Below, piece by piece: positions 38,710 to 48,407 of a stretch of DNA of 64,000 bases. A model generated the notes under the pieces. It saw only the letters and a list, made by a program, of their open reading frames with translations, did no database searches and was not told the origin of the DNA. The stretch's first letter is position 1. Each line of letters begins with the position of its first letter. Source of the DNA: Polyangiaceae bacterium (GTDB lineage Bacteria; Myxococcota_A; Polyangia; Polyangiales; Polyangiaceae); the NCBI GenBank assembly GCA_025936115.1, contig JAICTZ010000007.1, positions 124,001 to 188,000 of the forward strand, read 5' to 3'. A program made the translations under genes and the position numbers.

Positions 38710-39585
38710 CTACAAGAGCGCGATATCCGGCAGTGTGCGCTCCGCTTCGGTGAGGACGTGTTTGACGGCGGCGTCGTCGAGGCCGAGCTCGGCGGCCGCG
38801 GTCTCGAGGTCGAAGGCGGGGATGGTGTCGCCGGGGAGGCGCTCGCCGTCGACTTTCGGGCCGCGGACCGAGCAGTCGAAGTATTGCGTGAGGTGATCGG
38901 CGAGGCGAACGGCGGCCGCGACGCGTGCCATGGGGCCCGTGTGCAGGTGATGGTGGTGACCGACGACTTCGACGACGTCGCGCGGCAGGCCCCAGCGTTC
39001 GACGAGCAGGAGCGAGGCGCGTTCGTGGAGCTCATCCACGTGCGGCCAGAGCACGGTGAGCGAGGGAGCAGAGGAGCCCTCCACGTGCTTGACGGCGAGG
39101 AGCAGGCCCGCGAAGCCCACGTCGTGGAGCAGGCCGCAGATGAAGGCGAGGTCGGCGTCGATGCTCGCACGGCGGCAGACGATGCGCGTGATGTACGCGG
39201 TGACGGTGCTGTGCCGTGCGACGAGCGCGATCGTGTCCGTGTATTCGTTGACTTGGAAGACGCCGCGCGCGATGGCCGCCTCGAACACGACGTCGCGAAT
39301 GACGCGCACACCCAGCCGCAGAACGGCCGCCTTGAGCGAGCGAATCGGCGCGCGACCGGCGTAGATCGGTGAGCTCACGAGACGCAGCACGCTCCCCGCG
39401 AGCATTTGGTCGCGCTCGAGCAGCTGCACGATTTCGTCGACGTCGGCGTCGTCACGCTCGGCGACGCCCATGATGTCGAGCGCGACGGTCGGTAGCACCG
39501 GCGGGCGATACGCCGGGTTGTCGAAGACGGAGAGCAAGTCCGTCCGAAGCTTCTCGGCGATCAAGTCGACCAACGCATTTGGCAT
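38710..39585 (-). CDS. HDOD domain protein
   Basis: The product is 291 residues from the ATG at 39585 (MPNALVDLIAEKL); a TTG at 39666 would add 27 basic residues that look non-coding. The HDOD fold is visible from about residue 25 to 230: LPTVALDIMGVAERDDADVD, IVQLLERDQMLAGSVLRLVS, and the HD-related ICGLLHDVGFAGLL and VVGHHHHLH. HDOD proteins are output or adaptor domains in signalling and are close to, but usually lack, HD-GYP phosphodiesterase activity. No receiver or GGDEF domain is attached. It likely takes part in second-messenger or stress signalling, with an unknown partner. Confidence 0.9.
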   Translation of the reverse strand: MPNALVDLIAEKLRTDLLSVFDNPAYRPPVLPTVALDIMGVAERDDADVDEIVQLLERDQMLAGSVLRLVSSPIYAGRAPIRSLKAAVLRLGVRVIRDVVFEAAIARGVFQVNEYTDTIALVARHSTVTAYITRIVCRRASIDADLAFICGLLHDVGFAGLLLAVKHVEGSSAPSLTVLWPHVDELHERASLLLVERWGLPRDVVEVVGHHHHLHTGPMARVAAAVRLADHLTQYFDCSVRGPKVDGERLPGDTIPAFDLETAAAELGLDDAAVKHVLTEAERTLPDIALL

Positions 39586-39736
39586 TTTAGCGGACCGTCG
39601 CCGCGAGGCATGCAGCTTTTCATCGGCTCTGCGCGGTGAGGCCGATTTGCCGCTGTTCGCGGCCAATCACGCCGATGTCGTCGAAGGTGCGAGTCTCGGA
39701 TTTCGGTTCGGACGGGCGCGCTGCACGCGACGTACG

Positions 39737-41887
39737 TCAGCCTTCTTGCAGGCGTTCTGCCAAGCTCGTGAGGCGGTCCTCGCGCCGCACTGCGGCGAGC
39801 GCGAGCTTGAGCGCACGTGGATCGGCCACGAGCACGCAGAGCTTCCGCGCGCGCGTGACGGCCGTGTAGAGCAGGTTGCGCGAGAGCATCACGAAATGGC
39901 TCGTGAGGAGCGGCACGACGACGGCAGGGTACTCGCTGCCCTGACTCTTGTGGATGCTCGTCGCGTAGGCGAGCAGGAGCGCGTCGAGATCGGCGCCTTC
40001 GTACTCGACCTCGCGCTGCTCGAAGCTCACCGTGACGACGCCCGTCTCGTCGTCGAGCGCCGTCACGACGCCGAGATCGCCGTTGTAAACCTCGCGCTGG
40101 TGGTCGTTGCGCGTCTGCATCACGCGATCGCCGATCCGGAGCCGCCCGCCGCCCAGGGGTATGACGCGTCCGCCCGCGTTCAGCGCGAGCTGCAAGCGTT
40201 CGTTCAGCGCGATGGTGCCGACGGGTCCGCGGTGCATCGGCGTGAGCACCTGGATGTCGCGGCCCGGCACGAACTGAAAACGCTCCGGAATGCGCTCGAG
40301 CACGACGCGGAGCAGCGTGTCGGCCGCGCGCACCGGATCGCTGCTCGAGACCACGAAAAAATCGCTGGTCGGGTCCTCCGCGGGCGCGCTCTCCGGCATT
40401 TCACCGTGCAAGATGCGGTGGGCGTTGAGGACGATGCGGCTCGCGCCCGCCTGGCGGAAGATTTCGTCGAGGCGCACGCTCACCGCCACGCGGCTCGCGA
40501 GCACGTCACGCAAGAACGCCCCCGGTCCGACCGACGGCAGCTGATCGGCGTCACCCACGATCACGAGCCGAGCGTTCGGCTGCAGCGCGACCACGAGCGC
40601 GGCGCCGAGCGGCACGTCGATCATCGAAGCCTCGTCGACGATGACCACGTCGGCTTCGAGCGGACTCTGCGTGCCGCGCTGAAAGCCCCCGCCGCGCGGA
40701 TCGTACTCGAGCAAGCGATGCAGCGTCGTCGCCTCGCGTCCCGAGGCTTCGGCGAGGCGCTTGGCGGCGCGTCCGGTCGGTGCGGCCAAACGAATGCTCA
40801 ATTTGGCGCGCTCGAAGGTGTCGACCAGCGCGCGCACGATGGTCGTCTTGCCGACGCCCGGGCCACCGGTGATCACGGTGACAGTATGCCGGCTCGCCGC
40901 TTCGAGCGCGCGGCGCTGGCTCGGCGCGAGCGTGATGCCGGCGCGCCGCTCGAACGCGCTGAGCGACGCTTCGACGTTCGGCAGCGCCGTCACGGGCTCG
41001 TTGGCGAGATCGAGCAGGCCGCGCGCGAGCGCGACTTCGGCGCGGTGGAGCCAGGCGAGAAAGACGCGATCCTTTTCGAGCACCACGCGCCCCGCCGCCC
41101 ACAGCGTGTCGAGCGCCGCGGCGACGTGGGCTTCGGCCACGTCGAGCATTTTGGCGGCGCGTTCGAGGACGACCTCACGCGGCGCGTAGGTGTGGCCCTC
41201 GGCCGTGAGCGCGTCGAGCTCGTGGAGGACGCCCGCTTGGACGCGCTCGGGGTGATCGCCCGCGATGCCGAGCGAACGCGCGAGGCGATCGGCCGTTTTG
41301 AAACCGATGCCGCGCACCTCGAGCGCGAGCCGATACGGCGCCTGCTCGACGATGCTGGCTGCGCGTTCGCCGTAATGTTTGACGATGCGCGTCGCGAGGT
41401 GCGGGCTCGCGCCGTGCGCCTGGAGCAGCATCATCACGCCGCTCGTCGCGCGCTCGGCTGCCCACGTTTTACCGATCTGTTCGGCGCGGCGTTCGCCGAT
41501 GCCCGGCACCTCGCGCAGGCGCGCCGGAGCTCGATCGAGCACGTCGAGGCTCTCCATCCCGAATTTTTCGACGACGCGCCGAGCGAGCGCGAGCCCGACG
41601 CCCGGGATCACACCGGAGCCGAGGTAGCGAGCGAGTCCCTCGAGCGTGCTCGGCGCGACGGGCACGAGCACTTGCGCCTTCAACTGCTCGCCGTGCCGCG
41701 CGTCGAGCTCGAACTCTCCGGTGATGCGCACCCGCGTCCCGGGCCCCACCGCCTGGAACGTGCCGACGACGGCCACGGAGCCGGGACGCGCCCCTTCGCC
41801 CTCGAGTGATCCGACGCGGACGACGCGAAAACCCGTCTCCTCGTTCTCGAAGGTGATGCGTTCGACCTCGCCCTGGAGCGTGACCAT
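39737..41887 (-). CDS. recD2: RecD2-type ATP-dependent DNA helicase
   Basis: The product is 716 residues from the ATG at 41887 (MVTLQGEVERITFENEETG, the standard RecD2 start). Order of parts: N-terminal OB domain, helix-hairpin-helix segments (LREVPGIGERRAEQIGKTW, LEVRGIGFKTADRLAR), the motor with Walker A GGPGVGKTT near residue 340, VVIVDEASM, VIVGDADQLPSVGPGAFLRDV, and the C-terminal UvrD-like domain (YATSIHKSQGSEYPAVVVPL, YTAVTRARKL). SF1B 5'-3' helicases of this kind act in DNA repair without RecBC. The gene is alone, divergent from the aminopeptidase gene 53 bases away. Confidence 0.96.
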   Translation of the reverse strand: MVTLQGEVERITFENEETGFRVVRVGSLEGEGARPGSVAVVGTFQAVGPGTRVRITGEFELDARHGEQLKAQVLVPVAPSTLEGLARYLGSGVIPGVGLALARRVVEKFGMESLDVLDRAPARLREVPGIGERRAEQIGKTWAAERATSGVMMLLQAHGASPHLATRIVKHYGERAASIVEQAPYRLALEVRGIGFKTADRLARSLGIAGDHPERVQAGVLHELDALTAEGHTYAPREVVLERAAKMLDVAEAHVAAALDTLWAAGRVVLEKDRVFLAWLHRAEVALARGLLDLANEPVTALPNVEASLSAFERRAGITLAPSQRRALEAASRHTVTVITGGPGVGKTTIVRALVDTFERAKLSIRLAAPTGRAAKRLAEASGREATTLHRLLEYDPRGGGFQRGTQSPLEADVVIVDEASMIDVPLGAALVVALQPNARLVIVGDADQLPSVGPGAFLRDVLASRVAVSVRLDEIFRQAGASRIVLNAHRILHGEMPESAPAEDPTSDFFVVSSSDPVRAADTLLRVVLERIPERFQFVPGRDIQVLTPMHRGPVGTIALNERLQLALNAGGRVIPLGGGRLRIGDRVMQTRNDHQREVYNGDLGVVTALDDETGVVTVSFEQREVEYEGADLDALLLAYATSIHKSQGSEYPAVVVPLLTSHFVMLSRNLLYTAVTRARKLCVLVADPRALKLALAAVRREDRLTSLAERLQEG

Positions 41888-41940
41888 TGGTGAGCAGGCG
41901 ACCTTGTTTCCGCCGTCCGCGTGGCGCAAGGTAGCGTTTC

Positions 41941-44574
41941 ATGTCCTACCGCCTGCACGCTCGTTGCGCTTGTTCCAGCCTCGGAGCGCCCTTCGCGCTC
42001 GCTGGGACCACGCGAAAGTACGAGCGCTCGCGCCCCTACACGATCCGCCACCTGTTCCTCGATTTGACGCTCGAGGCGCCGAAAAAGAGCGTCCATGGCG
42101 CGGCGACGCTCGACTTCGAGCGGCTCGCGCACGACGCCGAAAAGCTCGTGCTCGACGCGATCGGCTTCGAGCTCGAAAAGGTCGAGCTCGTGAGCGGCGA
42201 GCAAGCCGCGCCGGCAGACTACGAGTACGACGGCGACCGGCTCAGCGTCGACGTGCAGGGCAAGCGGCGCGGCAAGCTGCGCGTAACCTACCGCGCCACG
42301 CCGAAGCGCGGCCTCTACTTCCTCGAGCCCGACGCGAGCGTCAAAGACCGCCCGCGCCAAGTGTGGTCGCAGTGCCAGGACGAGGACGCGCGTCACTGGT
42401 TCCCTTGCCTCGACAAGCCGCACGTCAAGATGACGAGCGAGCTCCGCGTGGCGGTGCCGGCCGGCTGGGTCGCGCTCTCGAACGGCGAGCCGCGACCCGT
42501 CGAGAAGGCGAAGAAGAAGGGCGGCGCGTGGACGTACCACTTCACGCTGAATCAGCCGCACCCGGCGTACCTCGTGACGCTGGTCGCCGGTGAGCTCGCC
42601 GTGGTCGAAGGGCGTGAGGCCGAGCTCGGGCGCCGCAAAATCCCGGTCGCTTATTACGTGCCGCCCAAGCGCACGCGCGACGTGCCGCGGAGCCTCGGCG
42701 ACACGCCGCGCATGATCGAGCTCTTCTCCGAGCGCACGGGAGTCGCGTTTCCGTGGAGCCGCTACTCGCAGGTCGTCGTGAGCGACTTCATTTTCGGCGG
42801 CATGGAGAACACGACCGCGACGACGCTCTACGAGCACGTGCTGCTCGACGAGCGCGCGGCCCTCGACGTAAGCTCGCACGATCTCGTCGCGCACGAGCTC
42901 GCGCACCAGTGGTTCGGCGATTTCGTCACCTGCCGCGACTGGTCGCACGGCTGGCTCAACGAGGGCTTCGCGACGTACTTCGAGCACATCGAGCGCGAGG
43001 CGCGGCTCGGCCGCGACGAGTACGACTACGGGGTCACCGGCGACCTCGAAGCGTACCTCGGCGAAGCCAACGGCCGTTACCAGCGTCCCATCGTCTGCCG
43101 CGACTACAAGGAGCCCATCGATCTGTTCGATCGGCACCTGTACGAAAAAGGCGGGCTCGTCCTGCACCTCTTGCGCCGCGAGCTCGGCGACGACGTGTTC
43201 TGGGACGGCGTGCGGCTGTATCTCGAGCGGCACGCCCACGGCATCGTGGAGACCAACGACTTGATGCGCGCGCTCGAGGAAGCTTCCGGTAAATCGCTGG
43301 AGCGCTTCTTCGACCAGTGGGTGTACCGCCCCGGACACCCCGAGCTGCGTGTGAAGATCGGCTGGGACGACGGCTTACTCAGCGTCGAGGTGAAGCAAAA
43401 GCAGAAGGGCAACGACGTCGCCGTCTTCGAATTCCCGCTCCAGGTGCTGGTCAAGACCAAGGGCGGCGCCTTGGAGCGCCACGAAAAGCGCGTGACCGAG
43501 ACGTCCGACACGCTCGTCGTGCGGCTCGCCGAGCGACCCCGTTTCGTGGTGTGGAACCCGGATCAGAGCGTGGTCGGCAGCGTCAATCTCGAGGCGCCGT
43601 CCGACTTCTTGCGCCATCAGCTCGCGGACGGGCCGAGCGCGTACGCGAAGTGGACCGCCGCGCGCTCGCTCGGCGAACGTGACGACCCGCCGAGCCTCAA
43701 GGCTCTCGCCGACGCGCTCGCGAGCCGCGACAACGCGTGGATGGTGCGCGCCGAAGCCGCGCGGGCGCTCGGTCGCGTGCGCAGTGAAGCGGCCTTCGAG
43801 GCGCTGGCCGCCCATGTCAAAGACGCGCAGCCCAAGGTGCGGCGCGCCGTCGTGGAAGCGCTCGGCGCGTTCCGCACCAAAGCCGCGGCGGACGTGTTGC
43901 GCGGGCCCGCTCGCAGCGATCGCAGCTATTTGGTGGCCGCCGACGCGGCGCGTTCGCTCGGCCGCACGCGACAGCCGGGCGTGCTGCGCGACCTGCTCGC
44001 GGTGATCGATCGCCCGTCGTGGGCGGACGCACAGCGCGCCGGTGCTCTCGACGGCCTCGCGCAGCTGCGCGACGAAGCCGCGTTGCCCGAAGTGATTGCT
44101 CGCTCGCGTTACGGCATCCCGACGCGCGGGCGGCGCGCGGCCGTCGCGGCCCTGGCGGCGCTCTCCGATTCGCGCGAAACGCGGCGCGAGCTCGAAGATC
44201 TGCTCGACGATCGCGATCCGCACTTTCGCATCACTGTCGTGGACGCGCTCCTGACGCTCGGTGATACGAAGGCGCGCGGTGCGCTCCGGCGCGCGCTCGA
44301 CCGCGAGCTCGACGGCCGCGTCGCCCGCCGCCTGCGCGAAGCACTGCGCGATTTGGGTGAGAGCGGCTCTACCGAACGCAAGCGCCTCGGTGACGAGCTC
44401 GAGTCACTGCGCGGCGAGCTCGCGGAGCTGAAGACGCGCTTCGCCAAGATCGAGGGCAAGCACGGGGGCGAGCACAAACCCGCCGCGAAAAAGCCCGCGC
44501 CGCACTCCAAACCCGCCGCAGGCGCAAAACCCGCCCGCCGCGTCAAACGACGCAGAGCCACGCCGCGCGCATGA
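41941..44574 (+). CDS. M1 family aminopeptidase with C-terminal HEAT repeats
   Basis: The product is 877 residues. The M1 catalytic domain has the substrate motif GGMENTTATTLYEH, a variant of GAMEN, and the zinc site HELAH (318-322) with the third ligand Glu341 in NEGFATYFEH. From about 560 to 800 there are helical HEAT-type repeats (LADALASRDNAWMVRAEAARALG, ALAAHVKDAQPKVRRAVVEALG, LLDDRDPHFRITVVDALLTLG), replacing the ERAP-like domain of PepN. A short coiled coil (DELESLRGELAELKTRFAKI) and a Lys/Ala/Pro-rich tail follow. It removes N-terminal residues from peptides; without a signal peptide it is probably cytosolic. The stop overlaps the next start as ATGA. Confidence 0.94.
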   Translation: MSYRLHARCACSSLGAPFALAGTTRKYERSRPYTIRHLFLDLTLEAPKKSVHGAATLDFERLAHDAEKLVLDAIGFELEKVELVSGEQAAPADYEYDGDRLSVDVQGKRRGKLRVTYRATPKRGLYFLEPDASVKDRPRQVWSQCQDEDARHWFPCLDKPHVKMTSELRVAVPAGWVALSNGEPRPVEKAKKKGGAWTYHFTLNQPHPAYLVTLVAGELAVVEGREAELGRRKIPVAYYVPPKRTRDVPRSLGDTPRMIELFSERTGVAFPWSRYSQVVVSDFIFGGMENTTATTLYEHVLLDERAALDVSSHDLVAHELAHQWFGDFVTCRDWSHGWLNEGFATYFEHIEREARLGRDEYDYGVTGDLEAYLGEANGRYQRPIVCRDYKEPIDLFDRHLYEKGGLVLHLLRRELGDDVFWDGVRLYLERHAHGIVETNDLMRALEEASGKSLERFFDQWVYRPGHPELRVKIGWDDGLLSVEVKQKQKGNDVAVFEFPLQVLVKTKGGALERHEKRVTETSDTLVVRLAERPRFVVWNPDQSVVGSVNLEAPSDFLRHQLADGPSAYAKWTAARSLGERDDPPSLKALADALASRDNAWMVRAEAARALGRVRSEAAFEALAAHVKDAQPKVRRAVVEALGAFRTKAAADVLRGPARSDRSYLVAADAARSLGRTRQPGVLRDLLAVIDRPSWADAQRAGALDGLAQLRDEAALPEVIARSRYGIPTRGRRAAVAALAALSDSRETRRELEDLLDDRDPHFRITVVDALLTLGDTKARGALRRALDRELDGRVARRLREALRDLGESGSTERKRLGDELESLRGELAELKTRFAKIEGKHGGEHKPAAKKPAPHSKPAAGAKPARRVKRRRATPRA

Positions 44575-45350
44575 GCTCCGTCACCGTGCTCCGCCGCGGA
44601 CACGCCGTCCTCGTCACGCTCGATCGCCCGGACCGTCGCAACGCGCTCGATCGCGCCACGGTCGCGGAGCTCGGACGCCTCGGCCGCGAGCTCTCGGTGG
44701 ACGCGAGCGTGCGCGCCGTCGTGCTCACGGGGGCGGGTGACCGCGCGTTTTGCGCGGGTGCCGACCTCAAGGAGCGCGAAAGCATGAGCCTCGACGACGT
44801 GCGGGCCATGCTCGACTCGTACCGCAGCGAGCTCACGTGGCTCGGCGCGGCACCCTTCCCCGTCGTCGCCGCCCTCAACGGCGCTGCGCTCGGCGGCGGC
44901 CTCGAGCTCGCGCTCACGTGTGACCTGCGCGTCGCGGCGCCCCACGCCGTCCTCGGCCTGCCCGAGACGTCGCTCGCCATCGTGCCGGGCGCAGGCGGCA
45001 CGCAGCGACTGCCGCGCCTCGTCGGTTACGCGCGCGCCCTCGAGCTCATCCTGCTCGGCCGCCGTCTGAGCGCCACGGAAGCACTGGCGTTTGGCCTCAT
45101 CAATCGCGTGACGCCCGGCGGCGCTGACCTCGTCGAGGACACCCTCGCCTGGCTCGCGCCCCTGCTCGACGGCTCGCCGACGGCCATGCGGGCCGCTTTG
45201 AGCGCCGTGCGCGCCGCGCAAACCCTGCCGCTCGACGCCGGCCTCGACGCCGAGCGCCGCGCCTACGAAGCGTGTCTCGCGAGCGATGATCGGCGCGAAG
45301 CGCTGCGGGCGTTCGCCGAGAAGCGAAAACCCGTGTTTCGCGGCCCGTGA
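44571..45350 (+). CDS. enoyl-CoA hydratase/isomerase family protein
   Basis: The product is 259 residues, normal for the crotonase family. The CoA-binding loop FCAGADLKERESM and the oxyanion segment ALGGGLELALTCDLRVA are complete, with a Glu in LPETSLAIVPGAGGTQRL that fits hydratase chemistry. It probably hydrates enoyl-CoA in beta-oxidation or branched-chain acid breakdown. No other beta-oxidation genes are adjacent. Its start overlaps the stop of the aminopeptidase gene by four bases (ATGA), an unlikely metabolic pair, so the coupling may be only historical. Confidence 0.93.
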   Translation: MSSVTVLRRGHAVLVTLDRPDRRNALDRATVAELGRLGRELSVDASVRAVVLTGAGDRAFCAGADLKERESMSLDDVRAMLDSYRSELTWLGAAPFPVVAALNGAALGGGLELALTCDLRVAAPHAVLGLPETSLAIVPGAGGTQRLPRLVGYARALELILLGRRLSATEALAFGLINRVTPGGADLVEDTLAWLAPLLDGSPTAMRAALSAVRAAQTLPLDAGLDAERRAYEACLASDDRREALRAFAEKRKPVFRGP

Positions 45351-45887
45351 GCAGCAAGCGCACGGGCGTTCCGAAGTTCACCGGTAGCGTCCGTCTCTGG
45401 CGGCATCTAGGAACGACCTGAGAGACGCAGCGGAACTCGACTGGACGCCCGCTTCACGCGGCGAGGGCCACCGAACGAAGCAAGGAAACCTCCTCGCCCG
45501 CGGCTGTTGCCCATGTCCTCAGCCAAAAACCGTCATCCCACTCACCGATCTCTTCGGTCTGATCTGTCGCCCATGCCTGTAACCCGGACGCTCGTGAATT
45601 GACTGCGCCTGATAGGCGCTCCGCCAATATGTGCCGAATTCAAGCAAAGTAGCCTTACTCAAGATGAAGAAGGGTGAATGGACAGGCGCGACTCGACGTC
45701 GCGAGTCCACATCCGAACGCGGTCCTCCCAAAAACGTTCCAAAACCAACCCAGCTTGGCGGGCCTGTCTCGTGCCGCGTGGCCCGCCCGGACCCGCAGTG
45801 CGCAGTTCCTCCTCGCGTATGCCCCATCTGTCCATCGATGAATATTTCAAGCAAAGCAGAGTATGTCGCTCCTCTGCCGGCCCTTGA
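45351..45887. other. gap with no recognised gene; one possible degenerate ORF on the minus strand
   Basis: No gene family is recognisable on either strand. On the minus strand a 62-codon open frame ends at the TGA 45456-45454. Its end reads LQAWATDQTEEIGEWDDG and then FWLRTWATAAGEEVSLLRS, a composition that looks like a real protein C-terminus, but it has no start codon and a stop directly upstream. I treat it as a possible remnant, not a gene. Base composition here is lower in GC than in the flanking genes. Confidence 0.3.
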
Positions 45888-46062
45888 GTGAGCCGGAGAC
45901 GGCGGAGGAATACATCCGCTCGCAGGGTTTCTAGACGGCAGTTGCGTGCCCCTCCCATGGCGCGCGCAGCCGCAGGCGAGCACGACGTCGGGGAGGGGCG
46001 GCAACACGCGCAGGCGGTGAAGCCGCCGAGCATGTTGCGGGGTGGGCAGCCACGACGACGAG
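45888..46062. repeat. long structured repeat, copy 1 (near-identical to 48408-48582)
   Basis: Bases 45941-46062 match 48461-48582 with only two differences that I count, and weaker similarity extends back to 45888. Inside, GTTGC..GCCCCTCCC (45941-45956) pairs with GGGAGGGGC.GCAAC (45991-46005), a stem of about 14 bp, and GGCGGT-GAA-GCCGCC (about 46013-46027) forms a second small hairpin. It has no conserved reading frame between the copies that looks protein-like. It could be a REP-type element or a small structured RNA. Confidence 0.85.
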
Positions 46063-46188
46063 TTCTGCACAAAGCCTTCTCGCCACCATTGTCACACGGT
46101 GGGCCTGGGGTCGGATGCTTCAGCTAGCGTCCACAGTCGAGCAGGCGCGTCCGGTGCGACGGCATCCGACTGCGCTTACGCGAGTGAT

Positions 46189-46362
46189 TCAGCGCGACTC
46201 CTGCCGCTTCCACACCGTGAAGAGGTACTTGAGGTGACCTTCACGCAAGCACGTCTGCAAGGCGTCTCCGCCCTGCAACATGCGCAAGTATTCCGATCGG
46301 AAACGCCGCTTTCCGGCTAGGCGCATCAAGGCATTGATCAAGACGTCCCGGGGTCGTCCCAC
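46189..46362 (-). pseudogene. short ORF or gene remnant of unknown family
   Basis: From a GTG at 46362 to the TGA at 46191-46189 the minus strand encodes 57 residues, including RRFRSEYLRMLQGGDALQTC and LREGHLKYLFTVWKRQESR. The amphipathic helix pattern looks protein-like. An in-frame stop sits at 46377, and the neighbouring frame (FVHETLDLWDDPGTS) could be its upstream part, so a frameshifted larger gene is plausible. I recognise no family. It lies just beyond the end of the formylglycine-enzyme-like gene on the same strand. Confidence 0.35.
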
Positions 46363-46486
46363 AGATCGAGCGTTTCATGTACGAAAAGCCGAGCGTCGCA
46401 TTTCCCTAAAGACGCCTCGTTCAGTCAATGAGCCGGGGTGCACGTTGCTGTTGAATTCACAGACCCTGTGGTGACCTTGGCGCTGC

Positions 46487-47965
46487 TTAGCGGGCGCACC
46501 GAAACCCGGCGTGAAAGTACCGACCGTCCCTCGGCGTGGCGGTCCGCGCCGCCGCACGGGTGAGCGCGTCCCCTTCTGTCGTGATGAACCAGCTCGCCCC
46601 CTTGATGCCAACGTCGGCGCTGCTCGTGAGGTTTGCGCAGTTGTTGCATGATCCGGAGCTCGCGTACGGCAGATACGAATCGAGTACGTATTCCCACATC
46701 GAGCCCGCCAAGTCATCGTGCCCCCAACGCCCGGCCCCTGCCGGTCGCGATCCGACGTCCAAAATATCGGCAATGCTGCAGGAAGAGTTGCCGTCGCCGA
46801 GGCACTTGTAGTTGGCGCGTGTCGTCGATGCGACATCGGCGCCCCAGGGGTACAGCCGATTTTCGTCTCCGCCCGCCGCCGCATATTCCCACTCCGCTTC
46901 CGTCGGCAAACGGCCACCATCCCACGCGCAAAACGCGAAGGCGTCGTACCACGTCACACAACTGATCGGCGCCTGCTCGTACGCTCCTGGCTCGTCCGTC
47001 CAGACGTTGTAGTCGGCGCAAGTGAGCGCGGCTCGCAAATCGTCGTCGGTGGGTGGAACCTCCGAGTTCCAAGCCGGCTGCCAGCCACTGCCCGCAATGA
47101 GCGGATGCGCGCCCGCACCAGCCGTTGGCGGGCCCGCATAGTGTTCGACATAGCGCCGAAAACGACCGACCGTCACCTCGTATTGATCGAGTCTAAAAGT
47201 AGCGATCGTCGCGGTGTGTTCGGGTAGCTCGTCGTCGTCGCACGTGAGGCCTGAAGGGCAGCCGGTCGAGCAGGTCGCACAATCCTCACTGCCACGGCCA
47301 AGCTTGAAGGTACCGCCCGGCACTTCAATGCTGCGACAACAATCGGCGCCTTGGCACTCTGTTCCAGACATACCCGAACACGACGGCGGTGAAACCGGCG
47401 CGGCTCCGCCGTTCCCACCCGTGCCCGCGCTTGCAGAGCTGCCGCCGGTCGCTGCGCTGCCGCCAGTTGCCGCGGTGCCGCCAGTCGCCGCGCTGCCGCC
47501 CGTCCCCGCGCTGCCGCCCGTCCCCGCGCTGCCGCCCGTCCCCGCGCTGCCGCCCGTCCCCGCCCCGCCCCCGCGCCCCGCGCACGTTTGACAGGAGCCA
47601 GGGCAGTCGCTTTCCGCAGTGCACTGATCGGTACCGGCCGCGCCGGCGTCCGAGCCGCTCGCTCCTCCCTGCGATTCGTTGGCAGGGACCCCGGCTGTCC
47701 CCCCGGCCGCCGCAGTCGCGCCGCCCTGGCCCGCGCGGTCGTGCGAATTCCCGGCCTGCCCCCCGGAACTCCCGCCGATGCCGGCTGCCGAGGCCCCGCC
47801 GCGACCGGCGCCGTCACCATGCCCGCCCGCCGCACCCGCTGTCGCGCCTGCCGCGCCCGCCGCACCCGCTGCATGATGGTGGTCGCGAAACGTGACGTGC
47901 GTCGCGCAGCTCGGGATCACGAGCGCGCCCATTCCCACGATCCACCCTGCGTTTACTCGAGTCAT
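46487..47965 (-). CDS. formylglycine-generating-enzyme (SUMF1)-domain lipoprotein with Gly/Ala-rich linker
   Basis: The product is 492 residues with a lipoprotein signal ending in IPSC (Cys20). Residues 28-200 are a low-complexity linker of Gly, Ala, Ser and Thr, in part exact 18-bp tandem units coding GTGGSA (about 47490-47570). The C-terminal 280 residues are an FGE-sulfatase domain: PGGTFKLGRGSE, FRLDQYEVTVGRFRRYV, SCVTWYDAFAFCAWDGGRLPTEAEWEYAA, and the end GASWFITTEGDALTRAAART and FHAGFRCAR. True sulfatase-activating enzymes have two catalytic cysteines near the end, which I cannot place here, so it is more likely a structural or carbohydrate-binding member, as is common in myxobacterial lipoproteins. 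It lies between the two structured repeats. Confidence 0.9.
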   Translation of the reverse strand: MTRVNAGWIVGMGALVIPSCATHVTFRDHHHAAGAAGAAGATAGAAGGHGDGAGRGGASAAGIGGSSGGQAGNSHDRAGQGGATAAAGGTAGVPANESQGGASGSDAGAAGTDQCTAESDCPGSCQTCAGRGGGAGTGGSAGTGGSAGTGGSAGTGGSAATGGTAATGGSAATGGSSASAGTGGNGGAAPVSPPSCSGMSGTECQGADCCRSIEVPGGTFKLGRGSEDCATCSTGCPSGLTCDDDELPEHTATIATFRLDQYEVTVGRFRRYVEHYAGPPTAGAGAHPLIAGSGWQPAWNSEVPPTDDDLRAALTCADYNVWTDEPGAYEQAPISCVTWYDAFAFCAWDGGRLPTEAEWEYAAAGGDENRLYPWGADVASTTRANYKCLGDGNSSCSIADILDVGSRPAGAGRWGHDDLAGSMWEYVLDSYLPYASSGSCNNCANLTSSADVGIKGASWFITTEGDALTRAAARTATPRDGRYFHAGFRCAR

Positions 47966-48084
47966 TTCCGCTCTCCGCGAGGACTTAGTACCATGCTGGC
48001 CTGATCAAGGGCGCGCGACGAACCATGGTTCGTGACGTGCCGCGACCGAGACGCTCGATGCACCTTCTCGGGTCGGGCGGAGCG

Positions 48085-48170
48085 GGACGGCAGTTGCGCG
48101 TTTTTTTTGGTGAGATCATCACTACGTCACGCCCGAAAACGAGATGAAGTGGGAACGCGCCACTCTGTAC
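48085..48170 (+). pseudogene. possible remnant of a GH10 endo-beta-1,4-xylanase
   Basis: In one frame 48117-48161 reads HHYVTPENEMKWERA. TPENEMKW is the highly conserved segment of family GH10 xylanases. Just upstream, another frame reads GRQLRVFFGEII, similar to the preceding strand of that family, with a frameshift and a stop in between. Nothing of the rest of the barrel or of the catalytic Glu segments follows. The match is short, so this is a tentative call of a decayed gene; the remainder of 47966-48407 holds nothing else I can name. Confidence 0.4.
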
Positions 48171-48407
48171 GGCCGCTCAGTATCCGAAGTCGCGGCGTGG
48201 CCCTGCCGCGGCGTTCGCTGCGGAGGCGCGGCGCTCGACGAGCGGCGTTGCGCCTCGAGTTCGCTCGTTTGGGTTTCGAGCTCGTGGGCAGGGCCGGGGC
48301 CCAGAAAATATATGCTGAATTCAAGATACGTGTCCACGTTGGACATCGCGGATGAGGCTACTGAAGTCCAGCGCGAGCAGAGCTATTCGGGCCGTACTGG
48401 CGGTTCG

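Noticed and set aside
39470..41809. A plus-strand frame of 779 codons opposite recD2
   Set aside because: Antisense to recD2 with Arg/His/Ala-rich composition and no family.
46487..47965. An active sulfatase-modifying enzyme
   Set aside because: The domain is FGE-like, but I could not place the two catalytic cysteines with confidence and no sulfatase gene is nearby, so an enzymatic role was not assigned.
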